DNA of 64,000 bases from Erythrocercus mccallii (Eukaryota > Chordata > Aves > Passeriformes > Dicruridae), in the NCBI GenBank assembly GCA_013397435.1, contig VZRG01000746.1, forward strand, positions 192,712 to 256,711, read 5' to 3'. Both the position numbers and the translations under genes were made by a program. Shown here one piece after another: positions 1-13,274 of the stretch. Every line of letters begins with the position of its first letter. The stretch's first letter is position 1. The notes under the pieces are model-generated. The model was not told where the DNA came from, did no database searches, and saw only the letters and a list, made by a program, of their open reading frames with translations.

Positions 1-3000
1 TTAGCAAACATTGATTATGGAGAAAATAATAGATAGAAAGAGTTTACAATGACATAAAACTTAAGTCATCCAAGTTAAAATACCATTTTGGAATGTGTAT
101 CTATGTCATGGCTTCTGAAGCAACTGTGTTACTTCTAGATGGAAAAGTCAAAGCAAAAGTCTATAGTCTTAGACATCAGTAGATTCCTACAGCAGGCAGT
201 TGTTTGGTTTTTTTACATTTTTCAGTCTGAAGGCAATATTGCCTAAACTAGAATAGTTTTACCAGTTGTAGTTAATTTGTCCTTTATTGTGATAACGAAT
301 GCATTTTGAAATTATGCTCACCTAGTAAAAATGTGAAATACATTGAAGTATGCAGCTCCTCCCTCAGAACAGACCTCCAGATACTTAAACCAATTCTTAG
401 GCAGAAGACCAAAATAAATAAAATAAAATTAAGCCATCCACAGTACATCTCTCTAAATAATGGATCACTTAAACGTAGTCATGTTTAACTCTGCTACATT
501 GCAATTTTGTTGCTAGAGCTAAATTTTATTCTGTAAAATTTTACTCTTTTTCATCATCTGGGTGAAGTTTCTTGTCTATAGCATCTTTACTTTAGCTTGT
601 CATTGTATTCTTTTCTGTGACACTCAAAAGATTTTTCTTTCTGTCTTGGTTGTGTTGATTTAGTCAAAAAACAGTATTGTGGGCCCTCATATCCCAAAAG
701 GAGCAGAAGTAGTTGAAGAATCTCTGTATCAATTAATGAAGACACTCCAGTGTTCTTGCCATTGTGAGTTATGCTAGGCTGTATTCAACCAAATTAAAGA
801 CCTGAGACTAGTAAAACATTCTTTTCAAAGACTAGGAAATGAGACTGAGGAAAAAGAAGACTGCAAGAAATGCAGCTTGCTGGAAGAAGTTAGGAAGTAA
901 TATTTTTTTAAACCAGGCATGCTTTTCAATAGATCCTTAATCAAGTAAATCGTGACTCAGTGTGGTTCTAAATATTTATGAAATTTCAAAGTAACATACA
1001 GGCCTAAAGGTAATGAACTTTTAGTACTTTCTTATTCAGTACTTTATATTTTCTCAATCTGAATATTGTTTCATCCTCTTCTTACCCAGTATATTTCCTT
1101 GCTATCTGTTGCCAGGCTGCACTCCTTGGCATGTTCAGATCTGTACACCTCTAGCTGATGCAAGAGCTGTGTAGTAATGTAATACATGATTTGCTTAGTG
1201 TTTGATGAATTAAATCTTTTTAGAAGGATTCTATTTACTGAAGCAAAACACCATTTTTTAACCTTTTTTTCATTTCTGAACAGTGGAGTCTTTTGCTGCA
1301 AACTTCTCATCATTCCAGTTTGTTTTTCTCGTCTCCTTTCCTTTTCTTTTCACTAGGTAATAGAAAGATCAAACTTGAGTTTCTTGATGGTATGGCAGGA
1401 GAACATGTTTTCAGAGGTGACTAAAAGCAGTTCAACAGACTGGTTTAGAAAACCATCTTTGAAAGCTGTTCATTGAAGCTGAACCAAAGGAGAGAATGCT
1501 CTTAAAGAAAGTTGTTTCCTGTTGTGTGGTTAGATGGCTTGTTTCTCTTGACAGGTGTGAGAGAATTTTTTGGTTTGTTGTTTTTCTTGTGTTCCTTCTA
1601 GTGCTCTTCAGAGGTCAGTGATTTTATGATAGAAGGGTGAATACTGATCTTTCTTGTCACTCGTACTCCTTATGAGTATCTCCTGTATATCAAGATGTGT
1701 CCCACTTGCTGTCCAGATGCTATCTAGTTGTCATCATGGCACTTACCTTAGAAGAATGGGGAATCTGACTTTGCTTTATGAATGTATAGACTTGCTTCCA
1801 TCTACATCTCAGACGTGAATATATGTTGAGCTTCTTAAAAGAGTGCAGTTAAGTGGTTTGTATTTAGGTGTGAACAGTTGATTCCAACTGAACTGAAAGG
1901 GGCCTTATCACTGATCCATTTCAAACAATGACGACATAATTTAATTTGAACTAACTGCTTTCACCATGTGGTGACTGAAGTTAACTTTCCATTATGGAAT
2001 AAAATATGAATTTGCTAAAGACATACAGAATTCAGGAGGTGAATGGATTTGGCTTTCAGGTTGTGGAGGATGGTTCTACAAATCCTGGTTCTACAAATCC
2101 AGGTTATTTTTTTTTTTATTTCTTTCCTGTAATGTATGTTGTGAAACTGCTGTAAATCTGTTACATAAGGTATTGAATGACTGACATGGAAACTTCACTA
2201 CTGTAGTGGTTACACTAAATGAAATGTATAGAAATAATGATTACCTGTGGTGTCTTCTAGCTGTAACTGATACCTAATAATATTTTAACTTTTGCAGTTA
2301 TTGCACCTCGGTTGAGATGTTTTTGAAATATTTTGGTGAATTTATACTCTTTGATAAGACTTTAAAAATCCCTAAAACTTGATTAGCTCCTTGATTGGCT
2401 TGGATTTGAGGTTATTTTGGTTGGTTGGGGTTTTTTGGTGTGATATTTTTTTAAGTTCTGCACTTACAAATACTGGTTAGAGTAGGTGCTTATTTCAGAA
2501 ACTGTTCTGTGGATTTCAGTGATTTAGTAAATACTTGACTTTCACAGAATGGCTGCTGAACCTAAGACCTTCTGTTCCATATAGTATTTTGAACAAAATG
2601 GAGCTGTATGAATTAATTACTACTTTGTAGTATACTAAGCTGTTCTAGGTTGTTTATGGCATCATGCTAAGGTCTATAAAGTGTCACCAACACAGACTTC
2701 AAAAAAACCATAAACAGCAACAAAACAAGCAAAACCCAACTGCCCAACTTCTGTTTCCATGAACTTTGAATCCAATTTAGATGTAAAAGAACTTTACTAC
2801 ATTATGATTTCTTAGCCCAGGTGGATAAGACAGAAGGAGTCACTAGATGTCAGAGTTTTGGTCTATTTGTTTTATTATTTGTTTCAGAACTGTTTCATTT
2901 TTTTCCTAATTTAGTGTTTATGTTTCCTACATGGAAATTGTTGCTAGTTATGAGGAGCCAAGGCAGCTCAAGTCCAGTATATTATCTTGTGATTTCAGTT

Positions 3001-4126
3001 GAAATTTTTAAATAGGGGAAATTTTCACCTTTCTAATGTTTTGTGAGCTGAGTAGCACAAGAAAAAACGTGTTCTAGATTAGTTCTCCAGTGAAAATTCT
3101 GTAAAGTTTTGTTAATAAACTTTTCTAGATACCATGAAAACCAGAATGTTTGCTGAAGTCCAGAATTGTGCTTAGGGTCCTTTTAGTAAGCAAAGGTTAA
3201 GTACATGCTATGGAATGGGAAGTATTTATGTGTAGTCTGTATATCTATAACTTCTGGTTTTACTTGTGCACTTAAAAATGACTGCAGATTAAACCTCTTT
3301 CTTCAGCTTTTTAGGAATGATAAAATTTAATAACAATAATGCTTCAAATATGGAGTTTGTGTAGCTCATAAAACTATACTTGGAAAAGAGTTGACTGATT
3401 GTGGACAATAGCTTGCCTGTTATGTTTAATAACCATGTATGTTTTTGACAATGAGCTAAACATCACAGTGAAGCTAGAATGGAAGCAAACAAGTCAGAGA
3501 TCCTCGTATGCATTTCTAGAAATGTCCCAGTTGCAGAGAGCCTTGCTGAATGGATGTAATTACCTTTTTCTTCAGAAATCCTCTTCAGAAGTTCTTTGTC
3601 TTGTTGGTGAAAGATGACCTAACCTGTTAATTGGTTTTTCAGATGTCAGTAGAAATGCAAATGAAGTAATCATGGTGCTGAGATTTTTGTGATATATGAT
3701 AGGCCAAAATCTGTAGTCTGACAAGTATGCCTTCAAAAGCAGCAACAGTAGATTCTGACTTTCATGTGACTTCACAGAAATCTGTTCTTGAGTTCTTTTA
3801 GGATTAAGGGATATGCAGGTGTTCAGTGTACTTGGAAACCACAGCTTTTTGCGTATTCTTACAGTTTTATGTTGATAGGCAGAGCAGTTGGCCTCTGGGT
3901 CATCTCTCCCTACTGCTAAAGGGAGGAGTGAATAAGCACAGAAGTCTTCAGTTCCTAGACTGCAGGTGTACATCTCAGGTGAATTACATCTCTGTCTTCT
4001 GCACCTCCATTTTGTCAGTAAAGCATACATATTGTTAGATGCCAGACAGAGGACAAGAGGGCAAGCAGACTTTCCTATCTGTTCGAGCTGGGCAGAGTTT
4101 TACTCCTGCCTTCAGTTACACCTATG
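1..4126. other. Non-coding AT-rich stretch, no gene seen
   Basis: Short ORFs on both strands overlap one another and resemble no family known to me. If the SPIN1 leader exon lies to the left of the window, this is intron 1; otherwise it is 5' flank. The only distinct structure seen is a small tandem duplication at 2071-2100. Confidence 0.6.
2071..2100. repeat. Exact 15-bp tandem duplication
   Basis: TGGTTCTACAAATCC occurs twice head to tail (2071-2085 and 2086-2100). This looks like a simple replication-slippage duplication, with no function evident. Confidence 0.9.
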
Positions 4127-5153
4127 GGTCTTGGTTTGAAAGAGAGGTGTCTTCCCTCTGAATTGTTATAATTTTGAAATTAAGAGGCTTCCAGGCAAAG
4201 ATATAAGAGATGGAATAACAGTTCTTTACTAGTGTGTAGAACAAGGCAAGCAACAACAGTGGCAGCGACAACAAAGAGCAGAAAACCCAATGCAGTCTCT
4301 TCTTGCTCATTAAGTGCTTTCCCTGTTGGGGCAGTTCTGCTCACAGCCAGCAGGGGCTGGTGGCTCCCGGTGGGCAGGGCGGGTGTGGTGGTTCCTCCGC
4401 GCCTGCAGGGGGCGCTGTGGCGTGGCTCCGGCCGTCTCTCTCCACTGGGACTATGGCGGATGCAGCTGGCAGAGAGAATGGAGAAGGGGCTTCCTTTCCA
4501 AACCCCCAGGGGCAGCCGATCCTAGTGACCCCTCTGGACAGCAGAAAGAGCTGTAGCAGGGACTTCAGAGCAGCAAGCTGGGAAGGCAAGGATTAGCAAG
4601 TCCCAGAGTGGTGGTATCAGAAACTTCGCAGCTGTAGCTGGAACCACAGGGTGTTCTGTCAGGCAGGGTGTGCAGAGCTACAGTGTAGTGAAACCGCAGA
4701 GCAGTGGCAAAAACCCACAAAACGGTGGGGGAAGTGGCAACCTGGCTTTGAGCAGGGAAAAGGCTCCCTGGGAGAGGAAAGGGCTTGGGATCCCAGGGTT
4801 TTCTCCTGATGCACCCCAGTGAATGGTGAAAGGTCCCTTTTTTAGTGAAGTAGGTGATAATAGGTCCCAGTTCAGTGGCTGCTTTCATGAGCAGAGGCTC
4901 AGCCAACGACAGAGAAAGCAGGACTGGGCTGGGCTCTGGCAGCGGCAGTGAATTCCCTTCCCCAAGCAGCATCTCTGACTATCCTCCAAAGCCGAGTGCA
5001 GGAGTGCTAGGAGCTGCCCCAGCCCCTTCTTTTTGCAGCACAATTCTTGAGGCATCTTTGCCCTTACCACCAAAGGAAGGACTCCTCCCCTGAGCCATGG
5101 CCGCTTCTCTTGTCTCTCCTAAGTACCCGGTTGTTATTGTCTCCTAGCAACAC
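4127..5153 (-). mobile_element. GC-rich LTR-like element, minus orientation
   Basis: A sharply bounded GC- and CpG-rich block sits in AT-rich surroundings. On the minus strand it begins near 5152 with TGTTGCTAGGAGACAATAAC, a plausible U3 start with the TG dinucleotide. It runs through a GC-rich core around 4340-4450 to an AT-rich U5-like tail near 4130-4230. The layout and wording resemble LTRs common in songbird genomes; that match is from memory. Overlapping ORFs on both strands are compositional. The left boundary is uncertain and no target duplication was identified. Confidence 0.5.
4402..4415 (+). promoter_or_regulatory. CTCF-like core motif inside the LTR-like block
   Basis: CCTGCAGGGGGCGC matches 13 of 14 positions of the CTCF core CCASYAGRKGGCRS. 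It lies in the GC-rich core of the element. Binding is not shown. Confidence 0.35.
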
Positions 5154-5373
5154 ACATGGGAAAAGATTCCCTGAGAGAAAGAAACAAAAGGAAGAATTTT
5201 AAACCCCAGCACTGTGTTTACGGTACTTACACCTGTGGCTTGTATGGAAAGAGATCGGACAGGTTAATGTTACTTATTGCCCTAGGGATATGTGACTGTA
5301 TTAACAGTGGATGAAAAGTACATTTTCAAATCCTGTAACCTTGATGGCTAACCAGCAGTGAAATAGGCATTGC

Positions 5374-5410
5374 ATTACATGCAGTTTTAGGCTAGAGGCT
5401 TGAAGAACTG
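5374..5410. repeat. 37-bp direct repeat, copy 1
   Basis: Starts ATTACATGCAGTTTTAGGCT and ends CTTGAAGAACTG. It is identical over all 37 bases to 6250-6286, 876 bp away. Flanks differ immediately on both sides, apart from a TG three bases upstream. Confidence 0.9.
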
Positions 5411-7186
5411 AATTTACATGGATTTGTTTGAGGCAGGCTTTTTCTTTTGCTCTTAGGTATAATTTAATTTAAGAAGAAAAAGTGATGGTGTGAATAAATA
5501 TCCCAGGTTTTGGTTGTACTTAGGCATTTAATCACATTTCTAGGAGAGTTTATATTTGGGTGGGGGTGGTGCAATTTGGCACTGGCATGAGCAAAAAAGG
5601 CAGAGGTGGTGTTGTTGTAGTGTGTGCTTTGATTATCTCCAGGACAGACTTCTAGAAGTCCTCACCTGATTTTGTGGGGAGGGAGATCCTGTTTGCTGGA
5701 AGATATGACTTTTTGTCGTCTTCAGTTTCTATATTTTTCCTTCACTGCTGCCCAATTGAGTAGACTCATCTTTGTTTCAAGGACCACAAGACAATTTAGT
5801 CCTCCCTGCAAATAAGTATGTGCATTTTCAAAATGGAAGAGGGATGTGTGCTTTGGGGAGGATTTTTTTTTTATTACCAATACTCAGGTTGATTCAGAAT
5901 CTCAGGAAATACACAGATCAGATATAAAACTTTCCAGAGGGAAAACGAGATCATTAAAAAAATAATAATAAAAAATATTATATTTACCTGTTGCTGCTTC
6001 TGAAAGTTCTACCTCCAAGTTCTGTCATGGTTAATTTACTTTTTCATTTCATTTCCATTTGTGCTGCATGTACAGTGCAGTAGTTTCAGAGCAGCATTTT
6101 GAATACAACTTACCACCGAAGTAAAGAAAAGGAAAGCAGGTTTACTGTGAGTCAGACATGGTGTGGTACAGAACAAGTAATTCCAAGGTGTTCTGGAAGT
6201 CTTGACATCACTTTGTTACTTTTCTGCAACTAGAGAATGAGAACAATGTATTACATGCAGTTTTAGGCTAGAGGCTTGAAGAACTGGGAGGAGTCATTAG
6301 CACTTCTGCTGCTAGAATGGAGAGGCAGTTGCTCTGCTGGGATACAATAGCCTCTCTTATCTCTGGTATTCAGGTGTGAGTTCCACCCATCTGCAGCTTG
6401 GTGCTTGGTGTCTTGTAACTTTCTTGGGAAAAAAACCTGATTTTATACAGATACTGTTTCTATGTTTAAACAACATATTATGAAATATCTTAGCACGAAT
6501 TATATCTTAGATTCATCTATAACACTGCTTATGTTCCCTCCATGTTTGAAGATGTGTGTAGCAGCAGTGCTAGCCTGGATTGTTGAGAAGTGCTTGTTAC
6601 ACACTTGAAATGCACTTAAAAAGATCAGCCAGCCTTCTCAAGGGTTGTAAATGAGAGTTTGATTTGCCTTGATGATTCAGCCTAACAGACCTGTAAGTGC
6701 AGTGACTTACCACTCCATTACATTCTAACTGCAAGGGTACATACGTTTGCCCTAGGCTTGCTCTTCCAGAATGTTGGAGTGATCTGTTTGGCTTTGAAAC
6801 ATTCTCTGACTAGCACAATAGAAATTAAACCTAGTCTTCTGACAAAGGCTGATCAAAGTATACTCCTGGAGGAGACTAGAGCAGAGAACAGAAGTGCCTT
6901 ACTTTTTTAAATAGACATTTTCCTCCCTTGTAAATGTTTCCAAACCAAATTGAGTAAACTTGCTTAGAGTTCAGTTCAGAGGGTCAGTTCTGTCTGTAAA
7001 AGCATGACTAAGAACAAAATAATTGTATTGTAAAACTTAAAGTTCGCTCGTATTTACAATACAGTGGTAGCAAGCACAGTGATTGTACAGTGCTGCTGTC
7101 ATATCCTGGGTAGCGGTTATTTTTGTGCATGTGTTTTTGGTTTTTTTATTTAAGGGAGGGAAGGATAACTACCAGGAAGGAAACTT
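5411..7186. other. Non-coding stretch without recognised gene
   Basis: AT-rich, with no ORF of note, no splice-site pattern and no retroelement I can name, apart from the second 37-bp repeat copy at 6250. Confidence 0.6.
6250..6286. repeat. 37-bp direct repeat, copy 2
   Basis: Identical to 5374-5410 and in the same orientation. The sequence between the copies is ordinary AT-rich DNA with no recognisable element. Confidence 0.9.
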
Positions 7187-7590
7187 GTAGAACCACAGAG
7201 TGGTTTGGTTTGGAACTAAGATCCTCAAAGATCACCTGGTTCTGATTCCCCTGCCATGGACAGTTACACCCTCCACTAGACCAGCTTGCTGAAACACTCA
7301 TTCAGCCAGACTTTGAACACTTTCAGAGAGGAGGCAACCACAGCTTCTCTTGGCAGCCTGCTCCAGTGCGTCACCATCTTCACAGTAAAGAATTTCTTCC
7401 TAATACCTAATCTAAACCTATGAAACCTTTGAAACCACTCAATCATGTCCTGTTGCTACTACCCTTGGTAAAGTCTTTCTCCAGCCTTCTTGTAGGTTGT
7501 CTTCAGGTACTGAAAGGCTGCTCTTCTCCAGGTGGAAAAACCCCACCACTCAACCTGACCTTGTAGAGATGTGTTCCACCCCTGTGATAT
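7187..7590 (-). mobile_element. CR1 LINE 3' fragment
   Basis: Reads as the reverse complement of a CR1 3' end. It starts TAGAACCACAGAGTGG and continues with the typical series of phrases: TTCAGCCAGACTTTGAACAC, GCCTGCTCCAGTGC, AAAGAATTTCTTCCTAATA, CATGTCCTGTTGCTAC and TGCTCTTCTCCAGG. It is heavily mutated and 5'-truncated. No coding capacity remains. Confidence 0.85.
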
Positions 7591-10500
7591 CAGCTGAGAA
7601 GCTAACCTGATTTGTATTTGCCATGATGCAAAAGTGTGCTGCTTTGGGTATTACACAGGCATGTCACAACTTGTTGTGCCGTCTGTGCAGGTTCTTGCTC
7701 TGTGGTTAAATGCAAAGTTATTTGCAGTGGAGTGAACAATTAGGAGTTGGTTAAAATTTACCTTTGGATAAAGTGATGCAAAGGAGGTTATCGTGGCTTT
7801 GAATAAGTACTAGGTAGATCTCTTCACATTTTTTTAAAAAAGTCTTATCTTGTAAGATTACTTTAAGCATGGAGGACCATGTAAGTATCAAATGATTGGG
7901 CTGTAGATTAGAATATATACGAGGTTGAATCAGCAAGTATTTTTGCATTGCCTGAAAGAGGATGCTTTAAAAAGAAATCATTGTACTTGAGTCTTGGTAT
8001 ATTGTGCAAAGTCATAGGAAGAATTAAAGCAATATAGTGAAAAGAAATATCTTCATGTTACTAAGTGTATTGTAAATGTTGTCATTGTTTTTAAAGCTAT
8101 TTGGCTAAACTTTAGTAACTGATGATGAGTCCATAATAGGACAGAATGTTGAAATTGAAATTGAACCGTCTTCTCTTAGCTTAGGCAAATCATTCAGTCA
8201 TAGAAGAGGTTGTGCTTGTCTGTGCTGCTTAAAAAAAGAATAGACAAGAGCTGTAAGAAAAGTATTTTTAAATGCACTAATTGTGTCTTCATTGTTCTTG
8301 TACTAAGGTGTGCATAATGTTGCAGTATTGGGAAAATTTTTTGGTTTTCAAAATATTTTTGCTCTACCATCTGTATGTATAGGAAAACAGATACATTTGT
8401 TCTAAGTCATTAGAAAATAGACTAGAAACTGCTTCATTTAGAAACCACTACATGATTTAGTGTGGAACTTGAAAGTTTATGTTGACAAACATATTTCATT
8501 TGTTGGGGTTTTTTTTGTTTTTTTTAAGGAAGTTCTTGTAAGCTCATTTGACATGAGTCAGTTCTCTTGATAGTGTAGGGTTAAAATGATTTCTAAAATT
8601 GTAAGAATTGCAAATGGGTAACTGGGGAGGTGGTGGTGGTCAGAAAGGTGAGGCCTGGACCTGCAGGACAGTGAGGCTTTGGGAATGGAATTTTAGCTTC
8701 ACTATAGCCAGGAAGAAAACATTGATGCTATTGTCTTAACCAAATCAAGTATGACTCTGCCTGGGTAATAAATCGGGGGGGAGTGAGTGTGATTTTGTGA
8801 TTATAGTAATCAGAATGATGAGAATTGGTAGTTAGGGGAGATGTTGATTCAAACAAATCATTAATATGTATAACATAATATAAGAACATAAGAACATAAA
8901 ACCCACAAGCATCTGAATGTCTGGCAAACACGTGATCTGAGCCTTCTGCTGCTCCTGTGTTCTGAGCACTCTCCAATAAAGCACCGACATGTAATTGCCT
9001 CCGTGTGATTATATGTTTTCTGAACACTAACACTTCAGTCAATTCATTCCTATTCAGTAGAACAGCCAAAATGTTCAGATTTAAGAAATTTTTTTTTTCA
9101 TTTTTGTTTTCAGTTTTTGGAATTTACTTTTTGAACAAAAAGCAACAAATTCTTCAAAGGGCAAACATATGTCAAAATGTCAGTGAGTCCTTAGCTGAAT
9201 ATTTAATCTGGTTGTAATATTGTCTATGTAGGAAGCACATCAAATAAGAACCTATTACATTTTAATCAGTTTAATTTTAGTAAAATGCTCTACTTTTGCA
9301 CAGCTTCACTGTTGCTAACTTGTAAGAAGCCAGACTAAGCCTGCCCTTGCAGGCTTCTTCTTCAGGTTTTCTGAAATGATTTCTAGAGAACTTCACTTTC
9401 CTTTGTTTTCTGGGCTGTTTATTTACGAATGCTTAAAGTGGCAGTCCTGCAGTTTTCGTTTACCTTGAAAGTTCATGTGAATTTCAGAAGCGTAATTGTA
9501 TTTAGTGTGAGAGTAAACTTAAAAACTGGAGTTAATTGAGCTTTTTAAATTTTGTTTCTGCATTCTGGATATGGCATTTGTATGTAATTTTCTACTTTCT
9601 TTTACCTCATTAATCTTATTTTTCTTTATTTATCACTGATTTTTTCAGTGGGTTGTTTTTTCTTTCAGCTGTGCATGTTGATAACTAGCAGTTCCTTTTC
9701 AGGCAAAATCCTATGCCTATTTTTAATTGCAATCAACAGCTGATGTCTGGTTTAGTGACTATGTAGTGTTATCACTGCTTCTTACTTGTAATCAACCCAT
9801 ATGACTTGTGGTTTGGCATTTAAAAATTAGTGCTTTTTAGATGTAAACTTCATAACCACTGATGTATGATGCCTTTAGTAATGACGTTGTATAGATATCT
9901 TCTGTCCCCTTTTCTTTCTCTGAAGAATTTCAGGACCATATAACACCAGATAACACATAAATAAAATGAAAGTTTTGATTGGAGGTTCCCAGTCTCTTTC
10001 CAGTTGATTCAAAGGCCCAGACAATGGAAGAAGCCTTGATCTGTGAACTATTGGGCTGGGCCAGCTGTCTTGCAGGTGCAACTGTATGTTCTTTATGGGA
10101 AGATTGAGAATTTTTAAAACCTCTGGACCGAGGTAGGCTAATTCCCACACAATACTGGGCTGGATGTTCCATTGGTTTCACTATTGCCTTTTTAATGGAA
10201 AAAATAGAATGAAAAATAGATAAAGCATGATTAAAGTACACTTTTCTTCTGTTGAAAGTGAAGTCATTCTCTTTGTCCTTCTTTGTGTATTTTTTAAATT
10301 CCACAAGTAGAAAGACCACCAGCTAGTCTTTGGGTTCGTTTACTTGGTAGGAGAGGGTAATGATAATATTGTGATGTACATCAGCACCTCCAGTGCTGTT
10401 AAAAAATTGCTCATTGTATCATGTACATAAAAGTGTTACAGATGCTAAGCAAGTTCCTGAGTTCAGAGAGCAGTTAAAAATTTACTGCTAATGTTCTACC

Positions 10501-11849
10501 AGGAAATTTTAATGTTGGTTTTTATATTGCTTTCACTGCAGTGGCTTCAATTCCTACTAGTTAAATAAGGGTGCAGGTTGGAAGTTGTGGAGCTGTGGAC
10601 AATTAAATAGTCACAAGTTTTACTGAAGCATAGTATGTCTGACTGTTCACAGAATTTTCTGCCAAAGGATGATTTTCCCAGCAGAAGTATCTGCCACTAA
10701 TGGATGGGAATGATGAAAATTTGTCTATAATTATTTAAAAGGGGATTTCTCACTTTATTTGATGCTAATGTAAGCTCAGTAGAACTGGTGATCTTTCAGT
10801 GCCTTTTAGGAAAAAGATTTTAAAAACTATAGTGAATTGCCCCCCATCTTGGATTGTTTTGCTTATTGGAAGTAACAAGGCACATTTTATTGCTGATTAG
10901 CTGAGGGTTGAGAGATGTCCACTCTACCACTGCTATCTGTGAAATCTGTGAAGGCAAAACGTTGTTGCTTAAGGTCATTGTGTTAATTTTTCTGTTGATG
11001 GTGCAGATATTGACATATACTTCTAAACTGTGGTGAATTTATAGGTGCTTGTGTATACCAGGTAGTCTGTCTGGAAATTTGTTGTTACTTCATCATTAAT
11101 TAATTGTGTTTTTAAAAATAACATTTTATTTTTGTTCCATAAGGATCTGTAACTAAAGACAAAACCCTTAATATATAGAAGATTTTTTCTTAAATACAGT
11201 GAAATGTTGTGAGAGAGTTGTTAAAAAAGATACTGTTTCCATCAGACAGCTAAACTTCTTCATATCAAAACATCTTAATTTAACCTATACTTATGGGTAA
11301 TAAAGTAATAAATTGTAGGTGTGTGCTCAGAGGTAGTTTTTGTTGGGAAGATGAGTTTCTTGAGTTGTAGGTAATTTGTTGCATGATCTCCTGAGTTCTG
11401 ATAAATCATGCTTAGCATGTCCTTCCTTGGGTTAGTTTTCATTAAATTTCCATTAATAATCTGAAAGATAAAATAAAAGCATGCTTACAGAGAATAATTT
11501 TAGGCAGTGTATTTAAAAAATAAAAATAAAATGTCTAGATAAATGGTAAATAGAAATACAAGATTTGGAAAATTTGCTTTAGCTATATTAAATTTAATAT
11601 ATTGTGTGTATTGCCATTGACTAGCTAAAACTTTTGAATATATTACTGAAAATGACATATGATGTGACTTGTCTGATATCAATTTTCTGACAAACATATT
11701 TCATTCAGTACTTGACTATGATGAGTGTTGTGAACTAAGAGCTAGAAATATTTTTGAAAGTATAGTCACAAGCTGCCCAGGAAAGTGTGAAAGAAATGGA
11801 TGTAGCACTTAGTGCTGCAGTCTAGTTTACAAACAAGATGGTGTTCTGT

Positions 11850-11902
11850 CAAAGGACAGTTAATTTTGAAGGTCTTTTCTGACCTGAATGGTTCTATGGG
11901 TT
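11850..11902 (+). mobile_element. CR1 3' terminal scrap
   Basis: TTTTGAAGGTCTTTTCTGAC followed by CTGAATGGTTCTATGGG matches the last ~50 bases of avian CR1 elements (the fill-in before the ATTCTRTG tail). It is too short to place further. Confidence 0.6.
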
Positions 11903-13223
11903 TTTTCCTTTATTAGCTGAGGAACTGAATATTTGCTATAGCCCTTTTATTAATTTGGATGGCCTAATTAATTATAAATCAGACATTCTTGGGTGAAATG
12001 CAGAATGGGATCATTGGTTCTAACACTCCATAGTGAAACATCAGTCTACTAACAAAAACGTGAAAAGAGCAGTGTGTAGGTGGTCAGAAAATGGTGTAAA
12101 TTGAGGTATTAAAATGGCTTCCTTTTATTGTGTTTTGTACTAGTAAGATGAGTGTATTTGGGGAATGCTTCTAAGAAGTCATTTAAGAATTTTGTGATAC
12201 TACTTATTTGCAGTTCCTTTTGACTGTGTTGTCATTAGTACTTCTTACTCTGGATGTATGCTTCAAAATATTTAAAGAAAATTTGTAGTGAAACTTCAAA
12301 ATTTCTTAACTTTCTTTATGATGATATAATTAGGAAAGACTGATTTTTTTGCAGAAAGAAACTGTTCTTGATTAAGTGGGTCAAACGTTGTATCAAAGTT
12401 GACACACTTAATTGATGAGTATAAAGAGTGAAATCAATGAGCACAAAGAGTGTGTCTTTCTTAAGGACGTAGTTTTTTTAGGTTGAAAAAATTAGTGAAC
12501 TGCTAATGGATTACTTCAATTTGAAAGAAATAAGCATTGAACAATTCTTGTATATGCATACTTAACCAAGGACCCACTGCAACAGAGCCCCATAAATCCC
12601 CATGTTTTCTATGAAGCCTTGTGTGGGCTGGATAAGATCGCAACTGTCATTTGTAGTTTTACTTGTTGCACTGTTGAAGACAACCACCGATGCTTTTGGT
12701 TTGTGTTCAGCGATATGCTTTATGCTAGTAGTTCTCATGTTGACTGAAATACAGAGTTTTTCAGAGCTGATGGCTATAAGTTTTATTTGTGACAACTAGC
12801 CCTCAGTGAGAAACCAGAAACCACAGAGAGGTGTGTAATATTCATTTTGGTTGGTTTTGCAAACAGCCTACGACAGAAAAAAATGCTGCAGCAATCCCAA
12901 GATTATTGTTATGAGGAACTACGTAAAAAAAGTTGAGCAACTGATTGAACTGGTCATGGTCAAATGACTGAAGGACTTTTACTGTGAAGCAATGGCAGGA
13001 TGACTTAAATGCAAGAAAGACGAAAGGCTGATGTCGCAGAGAGGGATAAAGCAGAAAGAGTATAATACAGTGCTTGAGAAGTAAGATATTTTCAAAGACG
13101 TGAGAGACTTCTTGGCTTACTTTAGTTCAGTATTTCAGAGTGGCAGATAGCTTTAGAAACGATAGAGTGACAAATGGTTTTGAGAGGTAAAGAGACCCTG
13201 GCAGTCTCAAAGGGTAACCAGTG

Positions 13224-13274
13224 TATGGTAAATGTGAGCAGCTAGGCACATATGGTAAATGTGGGCAGCCTAGG
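13224..13274. repeat. Two-copy tandem repeat, 27-bp period
   Basis: TATGGTAAATGTGAGCAGC (13224-) recurs as TATGGTAAATGTGGGCAGCC (13251-), each followed by TAGG. The copies differ by one substitution and one inserted C. Confidence 0.8.

Noticed and set aside
3572..4030. Minus-strand 152-codon ORF
   Set aside because: Resembles no known protein, has no splice or promoter context and overlaps plus-strand ORFs; taken as chance.
4232..5093. Cluster of ORFs up to 135 codons in several frames at 4.2-5.1 kb
   Set aside because: Open in many frames on both strands because the block is GC-rich and poor in stops. The block itself looks like an LTR.
9930..10319. Minus-strand 129-codon ORF near 10 kb
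   Set aside because: No recognisable family, low-complexity surroundings, another frame open over the same bases; insufficient to call a gene.
12562..13150. Possible processed pseudogene around 12.6-13.1 kb
   Set aside because: Both strands are open near 12.6 kb and short stretches further on read plausibly in two frames, but no parent gene could be recognised and no poly(A) tail or duplication is visible.
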